From Methylomarinum sp964442675 (GTDB lineage Bacteria > Pseudomonadota > Gammaproteobacteria > Methylococcales > Methylomonadaceae): a stretch of 7,242 bases of DNA. Below, one piece after another: positions 1 through 6,320 of the stretch. The translations under genes were made by a program, and so were the position numbers. The notes beneath the pieces are model-generated. The model worked only from the letters and a program-made list of their open reading frames with translations, ran no database searches and was not told the origin of the DNA. Within the stretch, counting starts at the first letter, position 1. The number at the start of each line of letters is the position of its first letter. Location of the stretch: NCBI GenBank assembly GCA_964442675.1, contig CAYUAE010000101.1, forward strand, positions 1 through 7,242, in the 5' to 3' direction.

Positions 1-5
1 CTCCA

Positions 6-111
6 TTAAATATCAGTCATTTATGAAGGAAGTGTATGTGTCATGGATGACACATGCAAGCCTACACGGATGTATTTACGGCGTCTTCTGGAATAAGTGA
101 CTGATATTTAA
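6..111. repeat. Possible MITE-like element with 19-base terminal inverted repeats
   Basis: The left arm (6-24, containing TTAAATATCAGTCA) is matched by its reverse complement at 93-111 (containing TGACTGATATTTAA), with 18 of 19 positions pairing. The one mismatch is at 20 against 97. The arms enclose 68 bases that carry their own perfect hairpin (36-55) and no ORF. Both ends show TTAA (6-9 and 108-111), which could be part of the arms or a target duplication; no other duplicated flank is evident. The size and architecture fit a non-autonomous miniature element or a dispersed intergenic palindromic repeat. That class is inferred from structure alone, since other genomic copies cannot be seen here. 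A stable foldback RNA element is the alternative. Confidence 0.55.
36..55. repeat. Perfect 9-base hairpin nested in the 6-111 element
   Basis: ATGTGTCAT (36-44) and ATGACACAT (47-55) are exact reverse complements separated by GG. The hairpin lies off-centre in the larger inverted repeat, near its left arm. There is no T-tract behind it on either strand, so it is not an intrinsic terminator. It could be a protein-binding dyad or a structural part of the repeat element. Confidence 0.7.
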
Positions 112-311
112 ACACTAAACATGCTGAATAGTCACAACAGTCTTTGAATTTTTCAAACTGTAAAAAAATGTTAATCGCTTTGAGTTTATACCTTTCAACA
201 GGGAAGCGCCAATATGGAAGAACAATTACCGCTCTTATGCAGGTTTTAATCTCTTGACAGCAATTGGATATCTATACTCTTCGCATGTGACATTAGCATT
301 TCAGTGGGGCA

Positions 312-391
312 TTTTTTGTCGAGGGCAAGGCGAAAAAACGCCGCTGTAGCAATCTACAGCAAGGTTTTTCAACGTAGCCATCGGCAAAAAA
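312..391. repeat. Long imperfect hairpin, about 80 bases
   Basis: Three nested stems share one centre. The inner stem is GCTGTAG/CTACAGC (343-349 with 354-360) around a CAAT loop. A middle stem AAAAAC/GTTTTT (334-339 with 364-369) lies beyond a 3-by-3 internal loop. The outer stem pairs 312-326 with 377-391: 13 Watson-Crick pairs, one G-T pair and one mismatch out of 15. The stretches 327-333 and 370-376 pair poorly. The layout suggests a dispersed palindromic repeat or a structured RNA. Because the inner stem is followed on both strands by a T-run about four bases away, it could also act as a weak bidirectional terminator. It lies about 140 bases ahead of the PilZ gene start. Confidence 0.65.
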
Positions 392-423
392 GGGTCTGCT
401 GGGGTGATGATGTCATGTGCGGA

Positions 424-435
424 GAGTATATACTC
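424..435. promoter_or_regulatory. Perfect palindrome GAGTATATACTC, candidate operator
   Basis: The 12 bases equal their own reverse complement. The site ends 7 bases before a TATAAA box (443-448), so it would lie between -35 and -10 of a promoter for the PilZ gene, a common place for a repressor site. No known regulator consensus is recognised with confidence; the AT-rich core only loosely recalls LexA-type operators. A chance palindrome cannot be excluded. Confidence 0.3.
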
Positions 436-442
436 CAGTCCC

Positions 443-448
443 TATAAA
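443..448 (+). promoter_or_regulatory. -10-like box upstream of the PilZ gene
   Basis: TATAAA matches the sigma-70 -10 consensus at 5 of 6 positions and is about 85 bases ahead of the start codon at 533. No acceptable -35 box is present at the usual 16-18 base spacing, so the promoter would need an activator or another sigma factor, or the match is accidental in AT-rich DNA. Confidence 0.2.
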
Positions 449-532
449 TTTTCAGTTTTTCCCAAAAAAATTAACACAATGTTCTATTCTTAAAGCTGAC
501 TTAAAACTTGGGTTTTATCGGGATGCAATACA

Positions 533-1138
533 ATGATTGATGATCGGGCTTATCGCAAAAACCTGGCAACGGAAGGCCTGGTTTATATCAGTGGTGAAGA
601 AATCGGAATTCGTGTCATCAACCTGTCGATTACGGGTGTTCTGGTTGAATTATTGGATAATAATGTGATCCGGGAAGCCAAGGATATTTTCGAAGCGGCA
701 AGAATATCACCCGTTATCGATATTTATCTACCCCAGCTCCGTATTGCAGGTGAAGCCGAAATTGTCCGTATGGAAAACAAAAACAACAGTATTCAAATCG
801 GCCTGGAGTTTTGCCATATCAATTATGAAGTCGATCATTTGTTGTATCAGCGCAAGGCTTATCGTAAAAATCTGACCGCACCGGGAAAAATCATGTTTCA
901 TGGCGAGACCTATGTTTTTACCACTGAAAATGTCTCTGTCGAAGGCTTGATGATCCGTATCGGCGATGAATTAGATGTTCACCCCGGAACCATTACCACC
1001 TATGAATTCAATCGCTTAGACCTGTCAGGCCAAATCAAGGTGATCTGGTCAACTACCGAAAACTACACCACCCTGATGGGACTTGAATATCTTTATCTGC
1101 AAAAAGATGTTGAAGGAATACCTCGCTTTTTCACTTGA
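533..1138 (+). CDS. Tandem PilZ-domain protein, probable c-di-GMP receptor
   Basis: This 201-residue soluble protein has two PilZ-like units, roughly residues 3-100 and 105-201. The second carries the full cyclic-di-GMP signature: RKAYR (R107, R111) and, after a gap, NVSVEG (N133, S135, G138). The first has NLSITG (N30, S32, G35), but the position matching R107 is D4, so only one of the two arginines (R8) remains. Both units end in a similar GLEF/GLEY strand (90-93, 183-186), which supports an internal duplication. PilZ proteins bind c-di-GMP and control motility, polysaccharide synthesis or other surface traits; no output domain or neighbour reveals the target here. There is no signal peptide or membrane segment. 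The start at 533 has only a weak GGGA ahead of it (520-523), but the first PilZ motif begins right after Met1. The 3' end overlaps ybiB on the other strand by 8 bases. Confidence 0.9.
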   Translation: MIDDRAYRKNLATEGLVYISGEEIGIRVINLSITGVLVELLDNNVIREAKDIFEAARISPVIDIYLPQLRIAGEAEIVRMENKNNSIQIGLEFCHINYEVDHLLYQRKAYRKNLTAPGKIMFHGETYVFTTENVSVEGLMIRIGDELDVHPGTITTYEFNRLDLSGQIKVIWSTTENYTTLMGLEYLYLQKDVEGIPRFFT

Positions 1139-2120
1139 ATCGCGCCCGATTCCGGTTCTGCCATAAGCCTTTGGCCATCGTGTGAGCCTGCTCCTGGCTG
1201 TCGGCTTTTCCCAAAAACTTCAGCACCACTGCCGTCGTGCCAATAATTGTCGCTTCGGCAAATTCATCGTCATAATCTCCCTGCCACAGTTGCTTTAACT
1301 GCTCCGGCCTTAATTCATCAGGCCGGACATGCCGCCTTTTAAACAGTGCAGGCCATATTTCCTCGCTCAACACCTGATGATGCACGCTTTGCACCAGGCA
1401 ATCGACATCAGGGTTGCGTTCGGTTTCGCCGCCTTCACCCTTTAAGACCGCCATATGCGGATAGCGCAGCAAAAGCGCGGCTTTTTGATGCACTTGTCGA
1501 TAACTGGGGTGAAAAATACCCTGAATGGTGTATTCGGCATTAAACGGATTCAACAATCTGACCAGCGTATGCACGGGTGAACGCAACCCCATCAAGGGCC
1601 GTAGCTGAATCATGTCATATAGCTTCGGACAAAAAACACGCAACGGCAGATAACTGAATCCATGTTGTTGTAGCTGTTGCTCTGCCTCTTCAATCGATCC
1701 GGCAGACGCTACCCCTAACAAAGCCAGCATATCCTGGGTATAAACCCTGTTTTCGCTATGGCCTTCAGCACCGTGCATCAGAATCCTTACACCATTTTCC
1801 GCCAATAACAGCGTAGCCAGGATAAACCAGGGCAAATGACGCCGTTTTCCGGCATAGGACGACCAATCCAGATCAATATCGAGCCCTTGCCTGCCCGTCT
1901 GAAAACTTTCCCGTGCGGCTTGAACAAATCCTGCCAGCTCTTCGGGCGTTTCTTCCTTAACCCGCATCAGCATTAAAAATGCGCCGAGTTGAATCGGCTC
2001 GACCTCATCATCCATAATCATTTTCATGGCACGATAGGCTTCATCCTGAGTCAATGGGCGCGAGCCTTTTTTGCCTTTGCCCAGGATTTTGATAAATTCA
2101 GCAAATGGATGTTCGTTCAT
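1131..2120 (-). CDS. ybiB: YbiB/TrpD2-type nucleic-acid-binding protein
   Basis: This 329-residue protein has the fold of anthranilate phosphoribosyltransferase (TrpD, glycosyltransferase family 3): a helical N-terminal domain (about 1-75) and an alpha/beta C-terminal domain. It lacks the PRPP-binding GTGGD loop of true TrpD; the matching place reads DWSSYAGKRRHLPW (85-98). It shows family hallmarks of E. coli YbiB, such as LMHGAEGH (114-121), GLRSPVHTLVRLLNPF (178-193) and GEGGETERNPD (228-238). YbiB is reported to bind single-stranded nucleic acids and to be LexA-controlled in E. coli; its cellular role is unclear. Length is close to the E. coli protein (about 320). The start overlaps the cyoE stop in an ATGA, and no Shine-Dalgarno sequence is visible, so translation probably depends on coupling to cyoE. 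Tryptophan biosynthesis is unlikely given the altered loop and no trp neighbours. Confidence 0.87.
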   Translation of the reverse strand: MNEHPFAEFIKILGKGKKGSRPLTQDEAYRAMKMIMDDEVEPIQLGAFLMLMRVKEETPEELAGFVQAARESFQTGRQGLDIDLDWSSYAGKRRHLPWFILATLLLAENGVRILMHGAEGHSENRVYTQDMLALLGVASAGSIEEAEQQLQQHGFSYLPLRVFCPKLYDMIQLRPLMGLRSPVHTLVRLLNPFNAEYTIQGIFHPSYRQVHQKAALLLRYPHMAVLKGEGGETERNPDVDCLVQSVHHQVLSEEIWPALFKRRHVRPDELRPEQLKQLWQGDYDDEFAEATIIGTTAVVLKFLGKADSQEQAHTMAKGLWQNRNRARFK

Positions 2121-3007
2121 GTGAATCGATACATAAAATAGTGATCAACCAATAAGGCGGCAAAAATACCTGTCAAATACCACAGAGAATACCAAAATGT
2201 TTTCATCGCACTGTGATTATCCTTATGTTGCAACATTCTGATGGCCATATAGATGAAATACAGTCCTAATGGAATAGCAGCGGCTAAATAGATCACCCCA
2301 CTCATACCGGTTAAATACGGCAACAGGGTGACGATCAACAATAAAATTGTGTACAGCAAAATTTGCAAACGGGTGAATCTGACGCCGTGTGTCACAGGCA
2401 GCATAGGAATTTCAACCTTAGCGTATTCATCACGCCTGGCAATCGCCAACGCCCAGAAATGCGGCGGGGTCCAGACAAAAATAATTAAAAACAACAACAT
2501 CGCATGCGGATGTAATTCGCCTGTGACTGCGCACCAACCCAATAACGGTGGCGCCGCACCGGCCGCCCCGCCAATCACAATGTTTTGCGGCGTCATATGC
2601 TTTAAATAAACCGTATAAATGACAGCATAACCTATCAATGATAAAAAAGTCAGACCTGCAGTCAAAGGATTCACCAGAAAATACAGGATCAACATCGCGA
2701 CCAGACCCAGAATTCCGGCAAACGTTAAAACATTGACAGAGCTTAAATCGCCCATAGGCAATGGTCTGTTCTGCGTCCGCCGCATATTGGAATCGGCCGT
2801 CTGATCGATATAATGGTTAATCGCCGCTGCCGAGGCGGCAGCCAATCCAATGCCGAGGGTTCCCCAGAAAAACTTATCCAGCGGCGGTACCCCCGGAACG
2901 GCCAATAACATGCCAACAATGGCGGTAAAAACGATTAACGTGACCACGCGCGGTTTGCACAGTGCTAAATAATTTTTAAATGATGAATATAGGCTATGAT
3001 GTGGCAT
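2117..3007 (-). CDS. cyoE: Heme o synthase (protoheme IX farnesyltransferase)
   Basis: This inner-membrane UbiA-superfamily prenyltransferase (also called CtaB) adds a farnesyl group to heme b to make heme o, needed for bo3 oxidases or as precursor of heme a. The first prenyl-diphosphate/Mg site is clear: N64, D68 and D72 followed by MRRTQNRPLP (75-84). The second conserved loop is WTPPHFWALAIARRDEY (179-195), then a VEIPMLPV segment (198-205). About nine hydrophobic segments span the 296 residues, a normal length. KNYLALCKPRVVTLIVFTA at residues 11-29 is the usual family start, so the Met at 3007 is reasonable although its Shine-Dalgarno sequence is poor. It is the first gene of a two-gene unit with ybiB. 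No oxidase subunit genes lie next to it in this window, so whether it serves heme o or heme a cannot be decided. Confidence 0.97.
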   Translation of the reverse strand: MPHHSLYSSFKNYLALCKPRVVTLIVFTAIVGMLLAVPGVPPLDKFFWGTLGIGLAAASAAAINHYIDQTADSNMRRTQNRPLPMGDLSSVNVLTFAGILGLVAMLILYFLVNPLTAGLTFLSLIGYAVIYTVYLKHMTPQNIVIGGAAGAAPPLLGWCAVTGELHPHAMLLFLIIFVWTPPHFWALAIARRDEYAKVEIPMLPVTHGVRFTRLQILLYTILLLIVTLLPYLTGMSGVIYLAAAIPLGLYFIYMAIRMLQHKDNHSAMKTFWYSLWYLTGIFAALLVDHYFMYRFT

Positions 3008-3014
3008 TTATGGG

Positions 3015-3045
3015 TTCACAAATCTGCTCGTTAATCGCGTATATT
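3015..3045 (+). promoter_or_regulatory. Candidate promoter of the M16 operon
   Basis: TTCACA (3015-3020, 5 of 6 to the -35 consensus) and TATATT (3040-3045, 5 of 6 to -10) are separated by 19 bases, slightly long for sigma-70. A start near 3052 would give a leader of about 55 bases. This is the best pair in the 100-base divergent gap that must also contain the cyoE promoter; on the minus strand only a weak TAATAT-like -10 (around 3041-3046) is seen. Confidence 0.35.
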
Positions 3046-3046
3046 A

Positions 3047-3062
3047 CAGTGAACTAACACTG
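3047..3062. promoter_or_regulatory. Small dyad CAGTG-N6-CACTG in the divergent region
   Basis: CAGTG (3047-3051) and CACTG (3058-3062) form an inverted repeat just downstream of the candidate plus-strand -10. It could be an operator affecting both cyoE and the M16 operon, but five-base arms also arise by chance. No regulator is assigned. Confidence 0.25.
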
Positions 3063-3097
3063 AATGAAATAGTCGGAACCGCTGTCAGTTTAAAACC

Positions 3098-3103
3098 AGG
3101 AGG
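3098..3103 (+). promoter_or_regulatory. Strong Shine-Dalgarno of first M16 gene
   Basis: AGGAGG sits four bases before the ATG at 3108. This fixes that start over the in-frame Met at residue 5 and preserves the complete signal peptide. Confidence 0.8.
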
Positions 3104-3107
3104 GAAA

Positions 3108-4469
3108 ATGAGATTACTGATGTTGCTTTTGTTATGTCCTTTTTTTGTACAGGCTGCACAACCTGAGGTTTATGAAAAGACATTGGACAATGGTTTAAAA
3201 ATACTGGTCAAGCCTGACAGGCGCTCACCGGTTGCCGTGTCACAAGTCTGGTATAAAGTCGGCGCCAGCTATGAGCCCGGCGGTATTACCGGCATTTCTC
3301 ACATGCTCGAACACATGATGTTCAAAGGCACCCATAAACATCCCGCCGGTGAATTTTCGCGCATCATTGCCGAAAATGGCGGCCGCGAAAACGCCTTTAC
3401 CGGACGCGATTACACCGCTTATTTCCAAACCCTGGAAAAATCCCGCTTAAGTATCAGTTTTGAACTGGAAGCCGACCGCATGCGTCACCTGAATTTGCTG
3501 GATAAAGAATTACAAAAGGAGCGTGAAGTCGTCACCGAAGAACGTCGCATGCGCACCGATGACAAACCTCGAGCCAAGACCCATGAACATTTTATGGCCA
3601 TGGCGTTCAGTAACAGCCCGTATAAAAATCCTGTTATTGGCTGGCCGTCCGATATTGCACATTACACCATTGACAATTTGAAAGCCTGGTACCACAAGTG
3701 GTATGCACCTAATAATGCCACCCTGGTTGTCGTCGGCGATGTGAACCCCGATGCTGTTTTCAAGTTGGCTGAAAAGTATTTCGCGCCGCTTAAGCCTGGC
3801 AAAATCACCCCTGTTAAACCTCAAACTGAAGTGGAACAACTCGGGCCGCGCAAAATGACCATCAAACTGCCGGCTAAACTGCCTTATGTCATGCTTGGTT
3901 ATAAAACACCTTCACTAAAAACAGCTCAGCAGGAATGGGAAGCCTATGCGCTAGAAGTGCTGGCGGCTATTTTAGATGGCGGCAACAGCGCCCGCCTCAG
4001 CAGTCGCCTGGTTCGCGGGCAGCAACTGGCGGTATCTGCCGGTGCGGGCTACGATTTATATGCGCGCATGTCATCTTTATTTATGCTGGATGCTACACCA
4101 TCTGTTGGTAAAACCGTCTTCGATCTGGAATATGCCTTGAAAGAGCAAGTGTATCAACTTCAACGTGAGCTCGTTTCCGATGAGGAATTACAGCGCGTTA
4201 AAGCCCAGGTTTTGGCCAATAACATTTATGAAAAAGACTCCAATTTCTATCAGGCCATGCAGCTTGGCATGCTGGAAACCATTGGCCTGAACTGGCAAAA
4301 AGCCGATGAATATGTCAAAAAAATTCAGCAAATTACGCCAGAACAAATTCGCCAGGTTGCCCGTAAATATCTTATTGAAGATCATCTAAGTATCGCTTAT
4401 CTGGACCCTCAACCCATTAAACATTCCACGCCATCTCGCAAGGTAGCAGGAGGCCGTCATGCGCATTAA
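3108..4469 (+). CDS. Exported M16 zinc peptidase, catalytic subunit
   Basis: This 453-residue protein has a short signal peptide (MRLLMLLLLCPFFVQA, cut near residue 16 or 17), so it should act in the periplasm. Cys10 lacks a proper lipobox, so a lipoprotein is unlikely. The inverted zinc motif is H65-M-L-E68-H69, with E68 as catalytic base, and the third zinc ligand is E145, 76 residues after H69, the spacing of the mitochondrial processing peptidase (MPP) beta type. A second M16 half follows (about 200-430). There the conserved Arg...Tyr pair is degraded: the sequence is RLVRGQQLAVS (300-310) and the Tyr position is V309. It therefore probably needs a partner to complete its active site, and the next gene supplies it with an 11-base overlap. 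The substrate is unknown; small unfolded peptides are typical of the family. A PqqF-like role has no support from neighbours. Confidence 0.95.
   Translation: MRLLMLLLLCPFFVQAAQPEVYEKTLDNGLKILVKPDRRSPVAVSQVWYKVGASYEPGGITGISHMLEHMMFKGTHKHPAGEFSRIIAENGGRENAFTGRDYTAYFQTLEKSRLSISFELEADRMRHLNLLDKELQKEREVVTEERRMRTDDKPRAKTHEHFMAMAFSNSPYKNPVIGWPSDIAHYTIDNLKAWYHKWYAPNNATLVVVGDVNPDAVFKLAEKYFAPLKPGKITPVKPQTEVEQLGPRKMTIKLPAKLPYVMLGYKTPSLKTAQQEWEAYALEVLAAILDGGNSARLSSRLVRGQQLAVSAGAGYDLYARMSSLFMLDATPSVGKTVFDLEYALKEQVYQLQRELVSDEELQRVKAQVLANNIYEKDSNFYQAMQLGMLETIGLNWQKADEYVKKIQQITPEQIRQVARKYLIEDHLSIAYLDPQPIKHSTPSRKVAGGRHAH
4448..4453 (+). promoter_or_regulatory. Shine-Dalgarno of second M16 gene
   Basis: AGGAGG lies inside the last codons of the upstream M16 gene, five bases before the ATG at 4459. 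It supports this start and translational coupling of the two subunits. Confidence 0.8.
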
Positions 4470-5754
4470 CGTTTTGCTCATTTTTTTTCTGACATTCAGC
4501 TCTTCACTTTGGGCTGCGGCTAAAATAGAACATTGGCAGACCGAGCGCGGCAGCCGGGTTTATTATGTTCATACGCAAAATCTGCCACTGGTGGACATTA
4601 CCGTCGGCTTCGACGCCGGCAGCATCAGAGATGGTGAAAAACATGGGCTGGCGGCGCTGACTGCCGCCATGCTGGATACCGGTGCAGGTCGTTGGAACGC
4701 CGACGATATTGCCAAGCGTTTTGAAAGTGTCGGTGCCCAATTTGGCAGCAGTGCGTCGGTCGAAATGGCCAGCCTGAGTTTACGCAGCCTGACCGAAAAA
4801 CCGTTGCTCGATAAAGCGGTCAGCACCTTGAAAACTATCTTGAGCCAACCGACCTTCAATCCGGTCGATTTTCAACGCGAGCAAAAACGTACCTTAGCCG
4901 CTTTAAAGCATCGTGAAGAATCACCCGGCGCGGTGGCCAACTTAGCCTTCATGAAAGCCTTGTATCATGATCACCCTTATGCCTATCCGTCTTTAGGATA
5001 CCGTGAAACTGTCGCTCAACTGACACCACAGGATTTACGTGATTTCTATCAGCGCTATTATCTGGCCAATAATGCCATCATCGTCATTGTGGGTGATTTA
5101 ACTCGCAGCCAGGCTCAACAACTGGCCGCCTCATTATCGGCCGTCTTACCGACAGGACAAAAACCCGAACCTGTTCCTGATGTCCCCATGCCGAAAACAG
5201 GCACTATGCAGCATATTCCGTTTCCTTCTACGCAAACCCATATTTTGGCAGGCCTGCCCGGCAGTGCCCGTAAAGACCCGGATTATTTTCCGCTGTATGT
5301 CGGCAATCACATTCTGGGCGGCAGCGGCCTGGTCTCGCGACTGTTTAAAGAAGTGCGTGAAAAACGCGGCTTAGCCTATAGTGCCTACAGTTATTTCTCG
5401 CCAATGGCGCGTAAGGGGCCTTTCATTATGGGGTTACAAACCCGTAATGACCAGACACAAAAGGCTTTGCACGTCATGAAAAATACCTTGTCTGACTTTA
5501 TCCGTAACGGCCCGAGTGAAGAAGAATTGATCGCCGCCAAGAAAAATATTACCGGCGGCTTTGTCATGCGCTTTGATACCAATCGAAAATTAAGCCAGTA
5601 CGTTACCATGATTGGCTTTTATCAATTACCGTTAAATTACCTGGAGACCTTTCAGGACAATGTTAATGCGGTGACAACAAAAGCGATAAAAGACGCTTTT
5701 TCGCGCCGGGTGAATCCTGATTTATTACAAATCGTTACCGTCGGAGGCCAATAA
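4459..5754 (+). CDS. Exported M16-family protein lacking zinc ligands, partner subunit
   Basis: This 431-residue M16 homologue has a signal peptide (hydrophobic 4-18, cleavage near SLWAAA, residues 16-21). Where the partner has HxxEH, this protein reads GLAALTAAML (63-72), so the three key residues become A66, A69 and A70 and no zinc can be bound in the usual way. Its C-terminal half keeps the substrate-binding motif SRLFKEVREKRGLAYSAY (293-310), with R300 and Y307 seven apart as in the Arg/Tyr pair of active M16 enzymes. The pattern fits known heterodimeric M16B peptidases, in which one subunit gives zinc chemistry and the other the Arg/Tyr pair. It overlaps the upstream gene by 11 bases and rsmD by one base (TAATG), indicating a coupled operon. 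It is the inactive member of the pair by itself, not a decayed pseudogene: the reading frame is intact and the length normal. Confidence 0.93.
   Translation: MRINVLLIFFLTFSSSLWAAAKIEHWQTERGSRVYYVHTQNLPLVDITVGFDAGSIRDGEKHGLAALTAAMLDTGAGRWNADDIAKRFESVGAQFGSSASVEMASLSLRSLTEKPLLDKAVSTLKTILSQPTFNPVDFQREQKRTLAALKHREESPGAVANLAFMKALYHDHPYAYPSLGYRETVAQLTPQDLRDFYQRYYLANNAIIVIVGDLTRSQAQQLAASLSAVLPTGQKPEPVPDVPMPKTGTMQHIPFPSTQTHILAGLPGSARKDPDYFPLYVGNHILGGSGLVSRLFKEVREKRGLAYSAYSYFSPMARKGPFIMGLQTRNDQTQKALHVMKNTLSDFIRNGPSEEELIAAKKNITGGFVMRFDTNRKLSQYVTMIGFYQLPLNYLETFQDNVNAVTTKAIKDAFSRRVNPDLLQIVTVGGQ
5743..5747 (+). promoter_or_regulatory. Shine-Dalgarno of rsmD
   Basis: GGAGG within the end of the second M16 gene lies six bases before the rsmD ATG at 5754, supporting the start that overlaps the preceding TAA stop. 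Confidence 0.7.
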
Positions 5755-6320
5755 TGCGCAACAAACTGCGTATTATTGGCGGCCAATGGCGTAGCCGCCA
5801 ATTACCCTTCCACGATGCCCCGGGTCTTAGACCGACACCGGCCCGGGTGCGTGAAACGGTGTTTAATTGGCTGCAACATGACATCGCCGGGCGTCATTGC
5901 CTGGATCTTTACGCCGGCAGTGGTGCACTGGGGGTAGAAGCGGCTTCTCGTGGCGCTAAACGGGTCCTTCAGGTCGAAAACAACGCCCAGGTTTGCCGCC
6001 AACTCCATAGCAATAAAAACACCTTGAACGCCAGCCAAATCAGTATTGTGCAGCAGGATGTTTTCCGTTTTCTGGGATCAGGCGAGATACAGACCTTCGA
6101 TGTCGTTTTTCTTGACCCGCCTTTCAAGCAGGGACTGGCCGTTCAAACCTGTCAATGGCTGCAACAAAAAGGCTGGCTGACTGCCAATGCGAAAATCTAT
6201 GTTGAAGTCGAAAAAGGCCTTTCCCTGACGGGCATCCCCGAGAACTGGCATCAACTACGACAAAAATCGGCCGGTGAGGTTGATTATTATTTGTTTGCCA
6301 ATCATGCAGATAACAGTTGA
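5754..6320 (+). CDS. rsmD: 16S rRNA (guanine966-N2)-methyltransferase
   Basis: RsmD transfers a methyl group from S-adenosylmethionine to N2 of G966 in helix 31 of 16S rRNA, in the cytoplasm on assembled small-subunit particles. Seen in the sequence: an N-terminal RIIGGQWRSRQL (6-17) and GLRPTPARVRETVFNWL (24-40), both typical of the family; SAM motif I DLYAGSGALGVEAASRGA (51-68) with acidic E75 in the next strand; and the catalytic DPPF (121-124). At 188 residues it is slightly shorter than E. coli RsmD (198). The TAATG overlap with the M16 gene and the internal GGAGG suggest translation coupled to the peptidase pair; M16 genes next to rsmD are a familiar arrangement in gammaproteobacteria. 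No terminator is evident just after the stop. Confidence 0.96.
   Translation: MRNKLRIIGGQWRSRQLPFHDAPGLRPTPARVRETVFNWLQHDIAGRHCLDLYAGSGALGVEAASRGAKRVLQVENNAQVCRQLHSNKNTLNASQISIVQQDVFRFLGSGEIQTFDVVFLDPPFKQGLAVQTCQWLQQKGWLTANAKIYVEVEKGLSLTGIPENWHQLRQKSAGEVDYYLFANHADNS

Larger units (their letters stand above)
1..532. other. Non-coding left end with structured elements
   Basis: I see no supportable gene here. The stretch is AT-rich and broken by stops in every frame. It contains the inverted-repeat element at 6-111, a small hairpin at 137-161 (stem TTTGAA/TTCAAA at 143-148 and 152-157, extended by ACAG/CTGT), the long hairpin at 312-391 and the palindrome at 424-435. A perfect TTGACA lies at 254-259 with TATACT at 273-278, but the 13-base spacing is too short for a normal sigma-70 promoter. 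An 11-codon ORF starts at 214 after a GGGAAG sequence (MEEQLPLLCRF); nothing supports its being a gene. The region must also hold the promoter of the PilZ gene at 533. Confidence 0.6.

Noticed and set aside
137..161. Hairpin beside an A-run as a terminator
   Set aside because: On the plus strand the hairpin is followed by A residues, not T; on the minus strand the T-run precedes the hairpin. The geometry is wrong for both.
214..249. 11-codon ORF (MEEQLPLLCRF) after a GGGAAG sequence
   Set aside because: Too short, with no leader-peptide signature such as a run of one amino acid and no attenuator or biosynthetic gene behind it.
254..278. TTGACA followed by TATACT as a sigma-70 promoter
   Set aside because: Both boxes are good but only 13 bases apart, outside the functional range, and no gene follows closely.
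1131..2120. Annotation as anthranilate phosphoribosyltransferase TrpD
   Set aside because: The PRPP loop GTGGD is absent and replaced by the YbiB-type segment at residues 85-98, and no trp genes are nearby.
3108..3137. Lipoprotein signal around Cys10 of the first M16 protein
   Set aside because: The residues before the cysteine are LLL, without the small residue a lipobox needs at -1; a standard signal peptidase I site follows.
4459..5754. Second M16 gene as a decayed pseudogene
   Set aside because: The frame is full length, the signal peptide and Arg/Tyr motif are intact, and loss of zinc ligands is normal for the partner subunit in such pairs.
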